Counted from the first letter of the stretch, positions 1-8,356 are shown. The stretch: 37,402 nucleotides of DNA from Candidatus Methanomethylophilus sp. 1R26 (GCF_001481295.1 NZ_LOPS01000018.1:1-37402), one strand, 5' to 3'. The notes: generated by a model not told the origin, from the letters alone. A program made the numbers and translations.

Positions 1-6
1 GTCGGC

Positions 7-96
7 GCCGAGCGAGATAGCCAAGCCCGGTATGGCGGTAGTCTCGAAAACTACTGGTCCTAGACCTCGGGAGTTCGAATCTCTCTCTCGGCGCCA
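7..96 (+). tRNA. tRNA-Ser (anticodon CGA), with a 4-nt anomaly at its 5' side
   Basis: A class II tRNA reads clearly from the D-arm to the 3' end. The anticodon stem-loop is GTAGT-CTCGAAA-ACTAC with anticodon CGA at 45-47. The long variable arm pairs GGTC with GACC. The T-arm is GGGAG-TTCGAAT-CTCTC, followed by acceptor strand TCTCGGC, discriminator G and encoded CCA (94-96). The 5' acceptor strand should be GCCGAGA followed directly by TAGCC, but the sequence has GCCGAG-CGAG-ATAGCC. This is four extra bases that look like a tandem CGAG copy. Identity is secure; the 5' end is uncertain. Confidence 0.88.
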
Positions 97-141
97 TTTT
101 ACATTCCTGACCGTGCGTATTCCGTCGGCTGACTGCCGGGA

Positions 142-1548
142 TCAGGCCTTCCCGGCACTGTATCTCCTGTTGATCTCATCCACATCGACCCTGGCGATCC
201 TCGGGACCTCCGGCCCTTCCAGGAAGGACGGGCCGTACAGGGGCAGGTGCATGACGCCGTTCACGTCGGTCATGACGTTGTTGTCGCAGACCTTCAGGCC
301 CATGCGGTTCCTGTTCTTCTCCGACAGCAGCATGCTGAGCGATCTGGACCTCTTGTGCTTCCCGGATTTGATCTCCGCGATGCACACCTTGCCCTTGTAC
401 TTCAGAACGAAATCGACCTCAAGCGTGCTGTCCTTCTTCGCATAGTAGTAAAGCGGATACCCCTTCGATGCCAAGGCGTCCGCCGTGGCGTTCTCCATCA
501 GCATGCCGTTGTTGGTGAACGGATCGCCGGCCACGATCTCCTGCACATCCCTGTATCCGCAGAGAGACATCAGGATGCCCGTGTCGCACAGGTACATCTT
601 GAACGCATCGCCGTCGACGTTGTTGTCCAAGGGCGGGTCCACGGACAGGAGGTTCCTGCATCTGAGGGCTATGCCCGCATTCTCCAGCCATTCCAATGCC
701 GTCCCGTACTCGCGCTTGCCGGTGCCCTTCTTCTTCTCAATATCGTAGTACTGGAACGACCTGTTCCCTCCTGCCAGCTGCGAAGGTATCGATTGAAGGC
801 AGGCCTGGATGCGCATGACATCGCTCTTCGGCGAATACTTGCCGGCATCGATCCGGAGGATGGCCACTATCTCATCGAGGCGCTTCACGGTCTCCGCATA
901 GTCGCCGGTCTCCGAATACGCCTTCACTGCGGCCGGCATGCCCCCGACGACGAGATATCTCCTGAACAGGTCGCTGAGCGTCCTGTGGTAGTACTGATCG
1001 ATCTCGGTTCCGTCCGTTACAGACTTTTTCACATCGGAGATCAGGCTGCGGTTGACCCCCATGGCCCAGAGGAACTCCTCGAAATCCATCGGGTACATCC
1101 TTTTCACGCAGGCATAACCCATCGGGGAGACCCTGTGCTCGTCCTGACCGCTGTCATCCTTCTTCCCGGACTCCAGTGTGACGCCGAGGAAGGACCCGGT
1201 GGCTATGATGTCGAAGCGGCCTTTGGATGAGAGAGGTTTGAGGGAGTAGTAGGCATCGTCGCATTCCTGTATCTCATCGAGCACCAGCAGGGTCCTGCCT
1301 TCTGCAGGGAGGTTCTTGGAGACGATTATCCTATCGGCGAGCCTGTCGGCATCCAGATTGCCCCGGAACAGCAGCCTGTCATCGGGATTGTCGGCGAAGT
1401 TGAGGTAAACGGTGCTGCCGTACTCCCTATCCCCGAACTCCCTGACGATGAACGTCTTGCCGACCTGCCGGCATCCCAGCAGGATCATCGGCTTCCTGTC
1501 GGGATCGTTCTTCCACCCCATCAGTTCCGCGTAGATCTTGCGTTCCAT
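142..1548 (-). CDS. AAA-type ATPase with DUF4143 domain
   Basis: 468 aa, intact. The N-terminal AAA_14-type domain has a Walker A motif GCRQVGKT at about residues 25-32 and a Walker B LLVLDEIQE near residue 97. A TGS motif follows, like the sensor region of this family. The C-terminal DUF4143 part contains EVDFVL followed by IAEIKSG, the spacing of a PD-(D/E)XK nuclease-like core. Proteins of this kind are very common in archaea and anaerobes, often in many copies. Their biological role is not established; some are discussed as defence or mobile-element related. It stands alone, facing the tRNA-Ser gene at its 3' end, and has no partner gene that would give a function. Family assignment is firm, role unknown. 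Confidence 0.9.
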   Translation of the reverse strand: MERKIYAELMGWKNDPDRKPMILLGCRQVGKTFIVREFGDREYGSTVYLNFADNPDDRLLFRGNLDADRLADRIIVSKNLPAEGRTLLVLDEIQECDDAYYSLKPLSSKGRFDIIATGSFLGVTLESGKKDDSGQDEHRVSPMGYACVKRMYPMDFEEFLWAMGVNRSLISDVKKSVTDGTEIDQYYHRTLSDLFRRYLVVGGMPAAVKAYSETGDYAETVKRLDEIVAILRIDAGKYSPKSDVMRIQACLQSIPSQLAGGNRSFQYYDIEKKKGTGKREYGTALEWLENAGIALRCRNLLSVDPPLDNNVDGDAFKMYLCDTGILMSLCGYRDVQEIVAGDPFTNNGMLMENATADALASKGYPLYYYAKKDSTLEVDFVLKYKGKVCIAEIKSGKHKRSRSLSMLLSEKNRNRMGLKVCDNNVMTDVNGVMHLPLYGPSFLEGPEVPRIARVDVDEINRRYSAGKA

Positions 1549-1796
1549 GCGATGATCATCGTCACTGAGGTATTTTACTATTTTTAACTGGGGGTATTTG
1601 CAGTGAAATCACTGCAAAAACGGCCTTAAAAACAGTGGACCTGCAGGACGGCATCGACGCTTGCTGCATCGGCAATGCTGGGATGGATGGACCCGGCAGA
1701 CTCCGGCCGTTCAGGGCCTGCATCCAACTGTTGCCTCGAAACCTATAACAGTGCGCCGCGCATGGTGTGCGGTATGATTGCATGGCCGGTGACGAT

Positions 1797-2426
1797 ATGA
1801 CTTCAGAAGAAGAACTGGCACAGTGCGGGTTCCCTCAGGGGGAGGAGGGCCGGAAGGTCCTGGCAGGGATGAACGACCACCACCGGGAGCTGACCGCGTG
1901 GGGGCTGTCGCAGCTCCGCGGGCATCCGGACATGAAGATCCGGAACGTCCTCGACATCGGCTGCGGGGGCGGCAACACCCTCCGCATGCTGAGCGCCAGC
2001 TATCCGCGCGCCAAGTGCGTGGGCATAGACATCTCCGAGACCGCAGTGAAGATGACCCTCGAGAGGAACAGCGTCTACCACCGCCTGGGCAACCTCGACG
2101 CGATCGTGGCGAGCGCTGACAGGATCCCATTCCCGGACGGCACTTTCGACGTCATCACCGCGGTGGAGACCTACTTCTTCTGGCCCGACCTGGAGAAGGG
2201 CATCGCGGAGGCGGCCTCCAAGCTGAAGGAGGGCGGCATGATGCTGATTATCGCCGAGGCCTACTTCGAGAAGGACATCTCCGAGATGGCGGACTCCGAT
2301 TGGGCCTCCAAGGTGCACCTGGTGTCCAACGGCGAGATGGTATCGCTGATGGAGAAGGCAGGGCTGAAGGCCGAGGCCGTAACCAACCCCGACAAGCACT
2401 GGGTCGTCTTCACCGGAAGGAAATGA
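1797..2426 (+). CDS. Class I SAM-dependent methyltransferase
   Basis: About 210 aa. The SAM-binding motif I is visible as VLDIGCGGGNT, followed by an acidic loop after GIDIS, so this is a Methyltransf_11-type Rossmann methyltransferase. A post-motif region FDVITAVETYFFWPDL matches the usual motif IV area. Three starts are possible in frame: GTG 1767, ATG 1782 and ATG 1797. I prefer 1797 because GGTGAC sits 5-9 bases upstream, but 1782 is also credible. The stop overlaps the ATG of the next gene (ATGA), so the two are probably translationally coupled. The substrate cannot be read from sequence; a small-molecule substrate is likely for this subfamily. Confidence 0.85.
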   Translation: MTSEEELAQCGFPQGEEGRKVLAGMNDHHRELTAWGLSQLRGHPDMKIRNVLDIGCGGGNTLRMLSASYPRAKCVGIDISETAVKMTLERNSVYHRLGNLDAIVASADRIPFPDGTFDVITAVETYFFWPDLEKGIAEAASKLKEGGMMLIIAEAYFEKDISEMADSDWASKVHLVSNGEMVSLMEKAGLKAEAVTNPDKHWVVFTGRK

Positions 2427-2799
2427 GATGCCGAGCATCTCCGTCGAGGCCGGGGGAGGACGCCCTGTCCGTCACCACCCCCTATTTCGTCCGCAGGATC
2501 CCTTACAATGAGATGGAAGGGCTCCTGCTCAGGGACTACGAGAAGCTGGAGATCGGCGAGTGCATAGAAGGGAAGCACGGGACGGTCAACGTCGGCATAT
2601 TCAGGAACTCCGAGTTCGGGGAGTACGATATGGCCTCGCACGTGTCCTCCAAGGTCTATGCCGTCGCCAAGCACGCCGGAAGGCACCTCGTCTTCACGAT
2701 GACCAACGTAGAGGCCACCAAGCAGTCTACATGGACGTCAAGAGGAAGGTCAAGGCCTCCGGGAACGTCCCAGAGGAACGCACCGGGAAAATCTTTTGA
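2423..2799 (+). CDS. Conserved-looking small protein, unknown function (one frame break)
   Basis: I do not recognise this family. The reading frame opens with the ATGA overlap on the methyltransferase stop and runs through TPYFVRRIPYNEM and a compact soluble domain. It then breaks near 2722. Adding one base in AAGCAG (giving AAG GCA GTC TAC) continues as KAVYMDVKRKVKASG and ends at TGA 2799, giving about 125 aa. The N terminus is uncertain because a GGGGG run near 2454 could hide a second indel; an alternative ATG at 2428 starts MPSISVEAG. No membrane segments, signal peptide or cysteine motifs are present. Coupling with the methyltransferase suggests a shared pathway. Confidence 0.55.
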
Positions 2800-2859
2800 G
2801 ACCGGGGCGGACCGCGGATCCGGGAACATGCCTCGAAAACAGCCGCTGACCGAAACCCC

Positions 2860-2951
2860 TTAAATACTCCATCCCTCGGAAAAATGTTCTCTGGATGATG
2901 TTGGATGATTGAGGTAACAGCAATTCGTCCTACCGGGATTTGATTTAATTA
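2860..2951 (+). promoter_or_regulatory. Two TATA-like elements upstream of the Sel1 gene
   Basis: CTTAAATAC at 2860-2868 and TTTAATTA at 2944-2951 both look like archaeal TATA boxes in an otherwise GC-rich stretch. The second lies about 24 bp before the ATG at 2972, which would give a leaderless transcript. The first would start a transcript near 2890; no ORF of note begins there. Confidence 0.45.
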
Positions 2952-2971
2952 TCGGCAGACGACGTACAATC

Positions 2972-3514
2972 ATGCAATCTTTCAGGATAGATGAGCTTGA
3001 GGCATTGGCCTCGCAGGGCGTGCACAAGGCCGAGACCCTCCTGGGGATCGCGTATTTCTGCGGAACAGGGACGGATGCGGACTATGCTATCTCGCGCGGA
3101 TACTTCGAAAGTGCGGCCGCCGGCGGAGAATCGGAGCCCCTGGTGTACCTGGCCTGGATGAACTGCCTCGGCATGGGAGGAGAGTGTGACATGGCGAAGG
3201 CAGAGGAGCTGCTCAGAGGTTCGATCGAGGCCGCCGATTCCGGCGATTGCAACGTCCAGTACGCGCTGGGCATGGCCTACTACCTGGGAGGAGTGCCGGG
3301 AGGGCGCGACCTGCCCAAATCATCATACTATCTGGAAAGAGCGGCGATGAACGACCACCGCGACGCGCAGTGCTTCCTCGCCTCCATGTACCTCAGGGGC
3401 GACGGCGTGCCCTGCGACCCGGCCAAAGCGAGGTTCCTCCTGGAAAGGGCGGCCGGCAACGGGAGCGCCGAGGCCGCCGCCATGCTGAGGGCGCAGGCCT
3501 CGGAAGAGGCATAG
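2972..3514 (+). CDS. Sel1-like repeat protein (short)
   Basis: 180 aa, intact, made of about four to five Sel1-type helical repeats of roughly 36 residues. Each has the A-x-x-x-L-G-x-x-Y-x-x-G pattern, for example AETLLGIAYFCGTGTDADY and AQCFLASMYLRGDGVPCDP. Such repeats form an alpha-solenoid that binds other proteins; no enzymatic domain is attached. There is no signal peptide, so it is probably cytoplasmic. It ends 25 bp from the convergent MFS gene. A longer Sel1 protein lies elsewhere in the window (33363-34317), so the genome uses this scaffold more than once. The partner is unknown. Confidence 0.85.
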   Translation: MQSFRIDELEALASQGVHKAETLLGIAYFCGTGTDADYAISRGYFESAAAGGESEPLVYLAWMNCLGMGGECDMAKAEELLRGSIEAADSGDCNVQYALGMAYYLGGVPGGRDLPKSSYYLERAAMNDHRDAQCFLASMYLRGDGVPCDPAKARFLLERAAGNGSAEAAAMLRAQASEEA

Positions 3515-3538
3515 GCCTGAGCCGGGCGCCGGCGTTTC

Positions 3539-4777
3539 TCACTCCCTGCCGGCGTTCCTGCCCGAAGGGGTGGAGTCCAGGGCCGCAAGGTCCCCCAGGC
3601 GCTTCCTGAAGGCCATCCACAGCACCGCGTACGCTATGTCGGCGGCGGCTATGAGCACGCCTATCCCTATGGCGTAATCCGGCCAGGGGAGGGTGGACAG
3701 TACCATTCCCGTGCATCCGATCATGAAGAAGATGAAGTTCATCAGGGAGGAGACCGCGCCCGAGTCGCCGGGGTGGCTGGCCATGAGTATCCCCATGCCC
3801 CAGGGCCTGATGGCCGTCCCCACCGTCACGCAGATGATGAACGCGACGAGGAAGAAGTACCATTCCCTGTTCCCGACCAGCAGCATGGCGACGGCGCTGA
3901 CCGTCCCCAATGCCAGGTAGAACTTCAGCATGCGGCGGTTCACGACGCTGCCCGTGAGCTTGTTTATCACGGTCATGAACACGGTCCCCATGATCAAAGT
4001 GAACCCAAGGAGCAGGGAATAAGCGGCCTCGCTCATCCCGAACATGTCCTCGTAGATGTAGGACGAAACGGAGAGGTAGCCCATGAAGGGCAGGTTGAAG
4101 ATCGTGGTCATCACGGTGAAGACCACGAAGGCGCGGTTCCCGCACAGTTCCTTCATGCCCCTGAGCATCTGGCGGACGCCGCCCTCGACCCTCTCGGAGG
4201 GCGGCAGGGTCTCGTCGGTCATCAGGACCATGATGAACGCCGCGATCCCTACGAACACGGGGGCGACGAAGGTGGACCTCCATCCCCAGACGGAGATCAG
4301 GCCGGCGCCCACGATAGGTGCCAGCAGAGGACCCAGCACTCCGATGACGGCGACGACGTTCAGCATCCTGACGCGGAGGGCGCCGGAGTAGACGTCCTTG
4401 ACGTAAGCGGTGGAGACCGTCATCGCCGCCCCGGAACCGACGGCCTGGAGGACGCGGAGGGCAATCAGCTCGCCGACGCCCTGGGCCAGGGAGCACAGAA
4501 GGGTGGTGATGCAGTACTCGGCAAGCGCGCAGACCAGGACCTTCTTCCTGCCGAACTTGTCCGAGACCGGCCCCAGGATCAGGATGGAGACGGCCATGGA
4601 GAACATGAACCCGTAGAGGGTCATGTTCATGACCGCCTCGGTGGTGCCCAGCTCGTCCACCATCACCGGCAGGGCCGGCAGGTACATGTCGGTGGACATG
4701 GGCGGGAAGGCCGCCAGGACCACGATCAGGGCCAGGAACGCCCCCGGGCCGAGGCGCCCCACGTTCTTCCCCTCCAT
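3539..4777 (-). CDS. MFS drug-efflux transporter, Bcr/CflA type
   Basis: 412 aa, intact, about twelve hydrophobic segments. The N-terminal stretch PMSTDMYLPALPVM is characteristic of the Bcr/CflA branch of drug:H+ antiporters. The loop 2-3 motif of the major facilitator superfamily appears as LGPVSDKFGRKKV, followed by the helix 4 arginine in ALRVLQAVGSG. It would export small hydrophobic compounds across the cytoplasmic membrane using the ion gradient; the substrate cannot be told. It is the last gene of a three-gene unit with the unknown protein 13 bp upstream and the inositol-phosphatase-like gene. Confidence 0.9.
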   Translation of the reverse strand: MEGKNVGRLGPGAFLALIVVLAAFPPMSTDMYLPALPVMVDELGTTEAVMNMTLYGFMFSMAVSILILGPVSDKFGRKKVLVCALAEYCITTLLCSLAQGVGELIALRVLQAVGSGAAMTVSTAYVKDVYSGALRVRMLNVVAVIGVLGPLLAPIVGAGLISVWGWRSTFVAPVFVGIAAFIMVLMTDETLPPSERVEGGVRQMLRGMKELCGNRAFVVFTVMTTIFNLPFMGYLSVSSYIYEDMFGMSEAAYSLLLGFTLIMGTVFMTVINKLTGSVVNRRMLKFYLALGTVSAVAMLLVGNREWYFFLVAFIICVTVGTAIRPWGMGILMASHPGDSGAVSSLMNFIFFMIGCTGMVLSTLPWPDYAIGIGVLIAAADIAYAVLWMAFRKRLGDLAALDSTPSGRNAGRE

Positions 4778-4790
4778 CTGGAAGGCTTCC

Positions 4791-5255
4791 TCAGAACGCG
4801 TGGAGTATCTCGTTCATGACGTCGGCGAGATGCTCGGTGGCGGCGGCCGCCTCTCCTTTCAGCTTTCCTTTGTCGGCAGGGGATGCCGATTCAGCGGCCT
4901 CGTGCTTGGCGATGTATTCCCTGTAGGCCGCGATACCTTTGGCAAGGGCATCGGCCGCATCGTCCGCCCCTTCCTTCCTGCACTTCTCCTCGGCCCTCTC
5001 CATGTCCCTGAAGGTCTTGTCGCATGCCCTGATGGACACGTTCCTGGACTGGGTGCCCTCGTCGGTGTTCAGCATGTCGGCGACCGTGTTGCAGGCGAGG
5101 GTTATCATCGTGGCGGCCTCGATGCGCGCCACCGTGAAATCGGCGGGAGCGGGCCCCTCTTTCTTCTGGTACGGCGCCGCCTCGGCGGCCACCGGCCCGG
5201 CGGAGGCCGAGGACCCCGGGACTCCTTTCGCATCAGCCTTGGTTTTCTGGGTCAT
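4791..5255 (-). CDS. Unknown alanine-rich helical protein
   Basis: 154 aa, family not recognised. About 40 residues of Ala/Pro/Ser-rich, probably disordered sequence precede a region with the composition of a helical bundle, rich in Ala, Glu and Lys, with a conserved-looking segment around ATMITLACNTVADML. There are three cysteines without a metal-site spacing, no signal peptide and no membrane helix. Its ATG (5255) lies inside the 3' end of the phosphatase gene, a 23-bp overlap, so the two are almost certainly co-transcribed and coupled. The MFS gene follows after 13 bp. Function cannot be proposed. Confidence 0.7.
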   Translation of the reverse strand: MTQKTKADAKGVPGSSASAGPVAAEAAPYQKKEGPAPADFTVARIEAATMITLACNTVADMLNTDEGTQSRNVSIRACDKTFRDMERAEEKCRKEGADDAADALAKGIAAYREYIAKHEAAESASPADKGKLKGEAAAATEHLADVMNEILHAF

Positions 5256-6099
5256 TGCTATCGGAGCGGTTATCGCGGATGCACGTTAAATATTTCCAGC
5301 CTGCTCGGAAATCCGTTCCTTCCAGGACCTGCTCCCTGAACGCGCGCCCGGCCTTTTCGGTGCCGGAGAGCAGGAGGAACCTCTTCTCCGCCAGGAGTTC
5401 CTCGTCGACGTAGGCCCCGGAGACGCGGGCCATGAACAGCCCCGGGAGGAAGTCCCACAGCTTGTTGACGTAGCGGATGTGTATGTCCGTCCTCCCCGCC
5501 GAGAGGTAGGCGAAGTCGGAGCAGGCGGCCCCGAACATCCTGATGCGCGCTACCCTGTCCTTCATCGCGCCGATGATGCGGTAGTGCCCGTCCCTCCATT
5601 CCTGGCTCTTCCTCGAGAAATCTCCTGTGGACACGATGCACTGCCTGAGCTCGCGCTCGGGATGTGCGCGCACCGGCTCCCCGTTCAGGCGCGCACCGGA
5701 GGCGGCCGTGGCGGTGAACAGCTCGCCGAGGGCCGGCAGGAGGATGGCGGACATGACCGGCTCCTTATCGACGGCAAGAACGGCCTGGGTGCCGTAGAAG
5801 GGGATTCCGTGCTGGTAGTTCAGCGTCCCGTCGATGGGGTCGATGATCCACGTGCGCTCGCCGGTGAGATCGCCGTCCCTGCCCTCCTCCGCGATGATCC
5901 TGTCGTCCGGGAAGACGGACAGGATGGCAGATACGGCGGCCTCCTGGGCGGCGGTGTCGGCATCCGTGACCGTGTCATAGGAGCCGACGGCGTTCTTCTT
6001 CTCGGAGCTGCGGGGGTCCGCCGCGTTCATGTAGACGGAGGCGGCGGCCCGGACCGCGGCGCAGGCGGCGGACAGCTCGTCCGCATACGGATCTTCCAT
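5233..6099 (-). CDS. Inositol-monophosphatase-family phosphatase
   Basis: About 288 aa from ATG 6099. The Mg2+-dependent, Li+-sensitive phosphatase fold is shown by the first metal motif AEEG near residue 70, the signature IIDPIDGTLNY near 85-95 and the later WDFLPG, which supplies the third metal-site aspartate. Archaeal members hydrolyse inositol-1-phosphate and often fructose-1,6-bisphosphate or other sugar phosphates. Sequence alone does not decide between them. The open frame extends to 6156, but the extra 19 residues look non-conserved, so I choose the internal ATG. It heads an operon with the unknown 4791-5255 gene and the MFS transporter. A second family member lies at 28660-29478. 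Confidence 0.87.
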   Translation of the reverse strand: MEDPYADELSAACAAVRAAASVYMNAADPRSSEKKNAVGSYDTVTDADTAAQEAAVSAILSVFPDDRIIAEEGRDGDLTGERTWIIDPIDGTLNYQHGIPFYGTQAVLAVDKEPVMSAILLPALGELFTATAASGARLNGEPVRAHPERELRQCIVSTGDFSRKSQEWRDGHYRIIGAMKDRVARIRMFGAACSDFAYLSAGRTDIHIRYVNKLWDFLPGLFMARVSGAYVDEELLAEKRFLLLSGTEKAGRAFREQVLEGTDFRAGWKYLTCIRDNRSDSNDPENQG

Positions 6100-6243
6100 G
6101 ACGGCGGGGATGCGTGACGGCGTATTGTTCTTTTCGAGGCATAGGGAGATGCGCATCTCCGAGGCCGAGCGCCTTCTGTCCCAGTCTGTTTTAAATAGTA
6201 ATAAGAAGAGCCTAAATCAAGTGTCCTTGAAGGCAGGTTCGGC

Positions 6244-6280
6244 TTAAATACCATCACCGCGACTTTTGATTCAAGGTGAT
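6244..6280 (+). promoter_or_regulatory. TATA box and Shine-Dalgarno site of the ferredoxin genes
   Basis: TTAAATA at 6244-6250 is a good archaeal TATA box. It predicts a transcript start near 6272-6276. AGGTGAT at 6274-6280 is a strong ribosome site six bases before ATG 6287, so the 5' leader would be only about a dozen bases. Confidence 0.65.
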
Positions 6281-6286
6281 AAAAAA

Positions 6287-6451
6287 ATGCCTACCATCGT
6301 TTCCGACAACTGCGTTGCCTGCGGCGCCTGCGCCGATGCCTGCCCCAGCGGAGCCATCTCCGTCGACGACATCGCCGTCATCGACTCCGGAAAATGCACG
6401 GACTGCGGCGCGTGCATCGACGCGTGCCCGTCCGAGGCCATCACCGAGTGA
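6287..6451 (+). CDS. 2[4Fe-4S] ferredoxin
   Basis: 54 aa. Two cluster motifs are complete: CVACGACADACP and CTDCGACIDACP, each CxxCxxCxxxCP, the clostridial-type arrangement of low-potential electron carriers. The two halves are internally repeated, as usual in this family. It would carry electrons between soluble redox enzymes such as hydrogenases, oxidoreductases or heterodisulfide reductase complexes in an anaerobe. Upstream ATG codons are ignored because the Shine-Dalgarno site fits ATG 6287. A near-identical second ferredoxin begins five bases after the stop, so the pair is a tandem duplication in one operon. Confidence 0.95.
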   Translation: MPTIVSDNCVACGACADACPSGAISVDDIAVIDSGKCTDCGACIDACPSEAITE

Positions 6452-6456
6452 CGCGG

Positions 6457-6623
6457 ATGGCAGTGAAGATCGACGCCGGGAAATGCGTCGGGTGCGGCGC
6501 CTGCGCCGATGCCTGCCCTAACGGCGCGATTACCATCGAGGACGTTGCCGTCGTGGACGCCGACAAGTGCGTCGACTGCGGCGCGTGCATCGACGAGTGC
6601 CGTCCGAGGCCATCTCCGAGTGA
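6457..6623 (+). CDS. Second 2[4Fe-4S] ferredoxin (one frame break at the last motif)
   Basis: Starts MAVKIDAGKC and carries CVGCGACADACP and CVDCGACIDEC. The frame breaks near 6600 exactly after the last cysteine. Adding one C (TGCCG to TGCCCG) restores CPSEAISE and a stop at 6621-6623. This matches the CPSEAITE end of the first ferredoxin, so the break is almost surely an indel error and the true protein is about 55 aa. Its closeness in sequence to the upstream copy points to recent tandem duplication. Role as for the first copy; division of labour between the two is unknown. Confidence 0.88.
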
Positions 6624-6634
6624 GATACTTCTCG

Positions 6635-6655
6635 GGGGCGGAGACCCTCCGCCCC
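6635..6655 (+). terminator. Hairpin after the ferredoxins
   Basis: GGGGCGGAG, three-base loop, CTCCGCCCC: a perfect 9-bp GC stem 11 bp after the ferredoxin stop. It lies between convergent genes and may act on both strands. Confidence 0.6.
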
Positions 6656-6737
6656 GGCAAACCTCTTCTTCACCCTGTTCTCTTCTTGCATCCAATATCC
6701 AGTGCCGTCCGGCAACATGTTTTCCGGCGGAACCGGA

Positions 6738-7404
6738 TCAGAAGACCCTGACGGCCCTGCCGCCTACGCACGTCGCTCTCAGGTCCGGGAACTCCTCTTC
6801 CCTCCCGAGGCACGAGAAGTACCAGTGCCCGTAGCTGCAATGGGACAGGACGGCGCTGCAGGCGTCCGAGGCCGCCGATCTCCCGGGGCCCCCTGTCCTG
6901 GATATCCATTCCGTCGGGCGCTCGCAGGAGAACACGAAATCCACCTTCCCGCCGTGTCCGGCGAGATTGGAGACAGCGTCCGAGACCTCCCCGGCGGAAG
7001 GGTCCTGCTCCGGCCACCAGTCCCAGTACTTCCCCCTGTCGTCCCTTCCCGGCGTGCAGGCGCCGCCCATGACGGCGAAAGTATGCCCGTCAATGGCGAA
7101 CACCTGCCCCCGGCAGAGCCTCCTGACACCGCGCCAGACGTCGTTGGTCATCCCTCCGTTCCAAGGGAACTCCGGATAATCATCGACGGCATCGTAATCG
7201 TCGGAGGCCCCGTCAAGGAAAAGGACGGTGCAGGGGAGGCAGGACAGCGGCGTATTGATTCCATCCGGTCGCGGCGGGGCTCGAACACCCCCGAACCTCC
7301 CAGGATCAGGAGGAAATCGCCTTTCCCCATGGACGCCACCAGGGGTCCCGCGCCAGGGCCTCCGGCGCCTCCCTGTCCCTCACGGGGCCTGCAACGGCCA
7401 GCAT
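6738..7404 (-). CDS. Phosphoesterase-like protein without metal-binding motifs (two frame breaks)
   Basis: Reassembling three frame segments (breaks near 7350 and 7260) gives about 220 aa starting MLAVAGPVRD. Framework elements of small calcineurin-like phosphoesterases are clear: KGDFLLILG, TVLFLDG, a YPEFPWNGG stretch, RGQVFAIDGHTFAVMGGA, WWPEQDPS and GHWYF. But the usual metal ligands are absent. Where the family has GDxHG there is AGPVRD; GDFG is GGSG; GNHE is DGAS; the late histidine motifs are SCERP and YFSCLG. It may be a catalytically dead relative or a decaying gene. It starts four bases after the TerC-like gene, so the two form one operon. Confidence 0.6.
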
Positions 7405-7408
7405 GGAA

Positions 7409-8325
7409 TCAGGGGGACGAGTTCTTGCTGGCCAGCGAGGCGACCACGGTGACGGCCAGGACTATGATGATGACCGCCAGCGAGGCGAAGGTGCTCACTT
7501 CGCAGATGTCCGCGGCCGACAGCAGCATCTTGAGGCCGATGAACATGAGGATGACCCCGAGGCCGTACTTGAGGAACCTGAGGTTCCCGAGGACGTCCCT
7601 GATGACGAAGTACATCGACCTGAGGCCCATGACCGCGAAGATGTTGGACGTGTAGACCAGGAAGATGTCGGTGGAGATGGCCAGCGCCGCCGGGATCGAG
7701 TCGAAGGCGAACATGATGTCCGACAGCTCGATGACGATGAGGCACAGGAGGAGCGGGGTAGCCAGCATCTTCCCGTTCTCCCTGACCAGGAACTTCGCGC
7801 CGCGGAGGTCGGGCGTGGAGTTGATCTTCTTGCTGAGCTTGTAGGACAGGGTATCCTCGGTCTTCTTGCCCTCGCTCTTGCTGAACGCCGTCTTGATAGC
7901 GGTGTAGATGAGGATGGCCCCGAAGATGTACATCATCCAATCGAGGTCTCCAGGAGGTCCGCTCCCACCTCGACGAACAGCAGGCGGAGGAATATCGCGC
8001 CGAGGATCCCGTAGAAGAGGACCCTGTGCTGGTCCTGGAACGGGATGGCGAAGGCGGCAAAGATGACCATGAAGACGAACAGGTTATCGACGGACATCGA
8101 CAGTTCTATCGCATAGGCCGCGTAGTAGGAGGCCGCGCTCTCCGACCCCAGCTCGAAATAGATGAGCACGCCGAAAAGAAGCGCGATCGTTATGTAGATG
8201 AGAGTGAGCCTCCCGGCCTTCTTGGTGTTGATCTGGGTCTCTTTGCTGTCGACCGCGAAAAGGTCGACGGCCATCACCGTCACGAAGATGATGATGAAGA
8301 TTACCCAGAGGGCGCTCTCTGACAT
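7409..8325 (-). CDS. TerC-family integral membrane protein (one frame break)
   Basis: About 305 aa once a single base is restored near 7945, which joins ADLLET to FDWMMYIFG. TerC family traits are the eight or so hydrophobic segments, the acidic-in-membrane motif ELSMSVDNLFVF in the first half and its repeat ELSDIMFAFDSIPA in the second. Family members (TerC, Alx) are linked to tellurite resistance, pH-responsive Mn2+ export and metal supply to exported proteins. Here metal export is a reasonable guess. A TATA box lies 27 bp before the ATG. The phosphoesterase-like gene follows directly. Confidence 0.9.
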
Positions 8326-8347
8326 GCCTCAGCATATCAGATGACCT

Positions 8348-8356
8348 CATAAATAG
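8348..8356 (-). promoter_or_regulatory. TATA box of the TerC-like gene
   Basis: On the minus strand CTATTTATG is centred 27 bp before ATG 8325, predicting a leaderless transcript. Confidence 0.55.

Noticed and set aside
32-445. 137-aa plus-strand ORF starting inside the tRNA-Ser gene
   Set aside because: Overlaps the tRNA and lies antisense to the ATPase gene; no protein features.
2890-2925. Box C/D small RNA (ATGATG near TATA 2860)
   Set aside because: An ATGATG is present but no convincing pair of C and D boxes with terminal stem.
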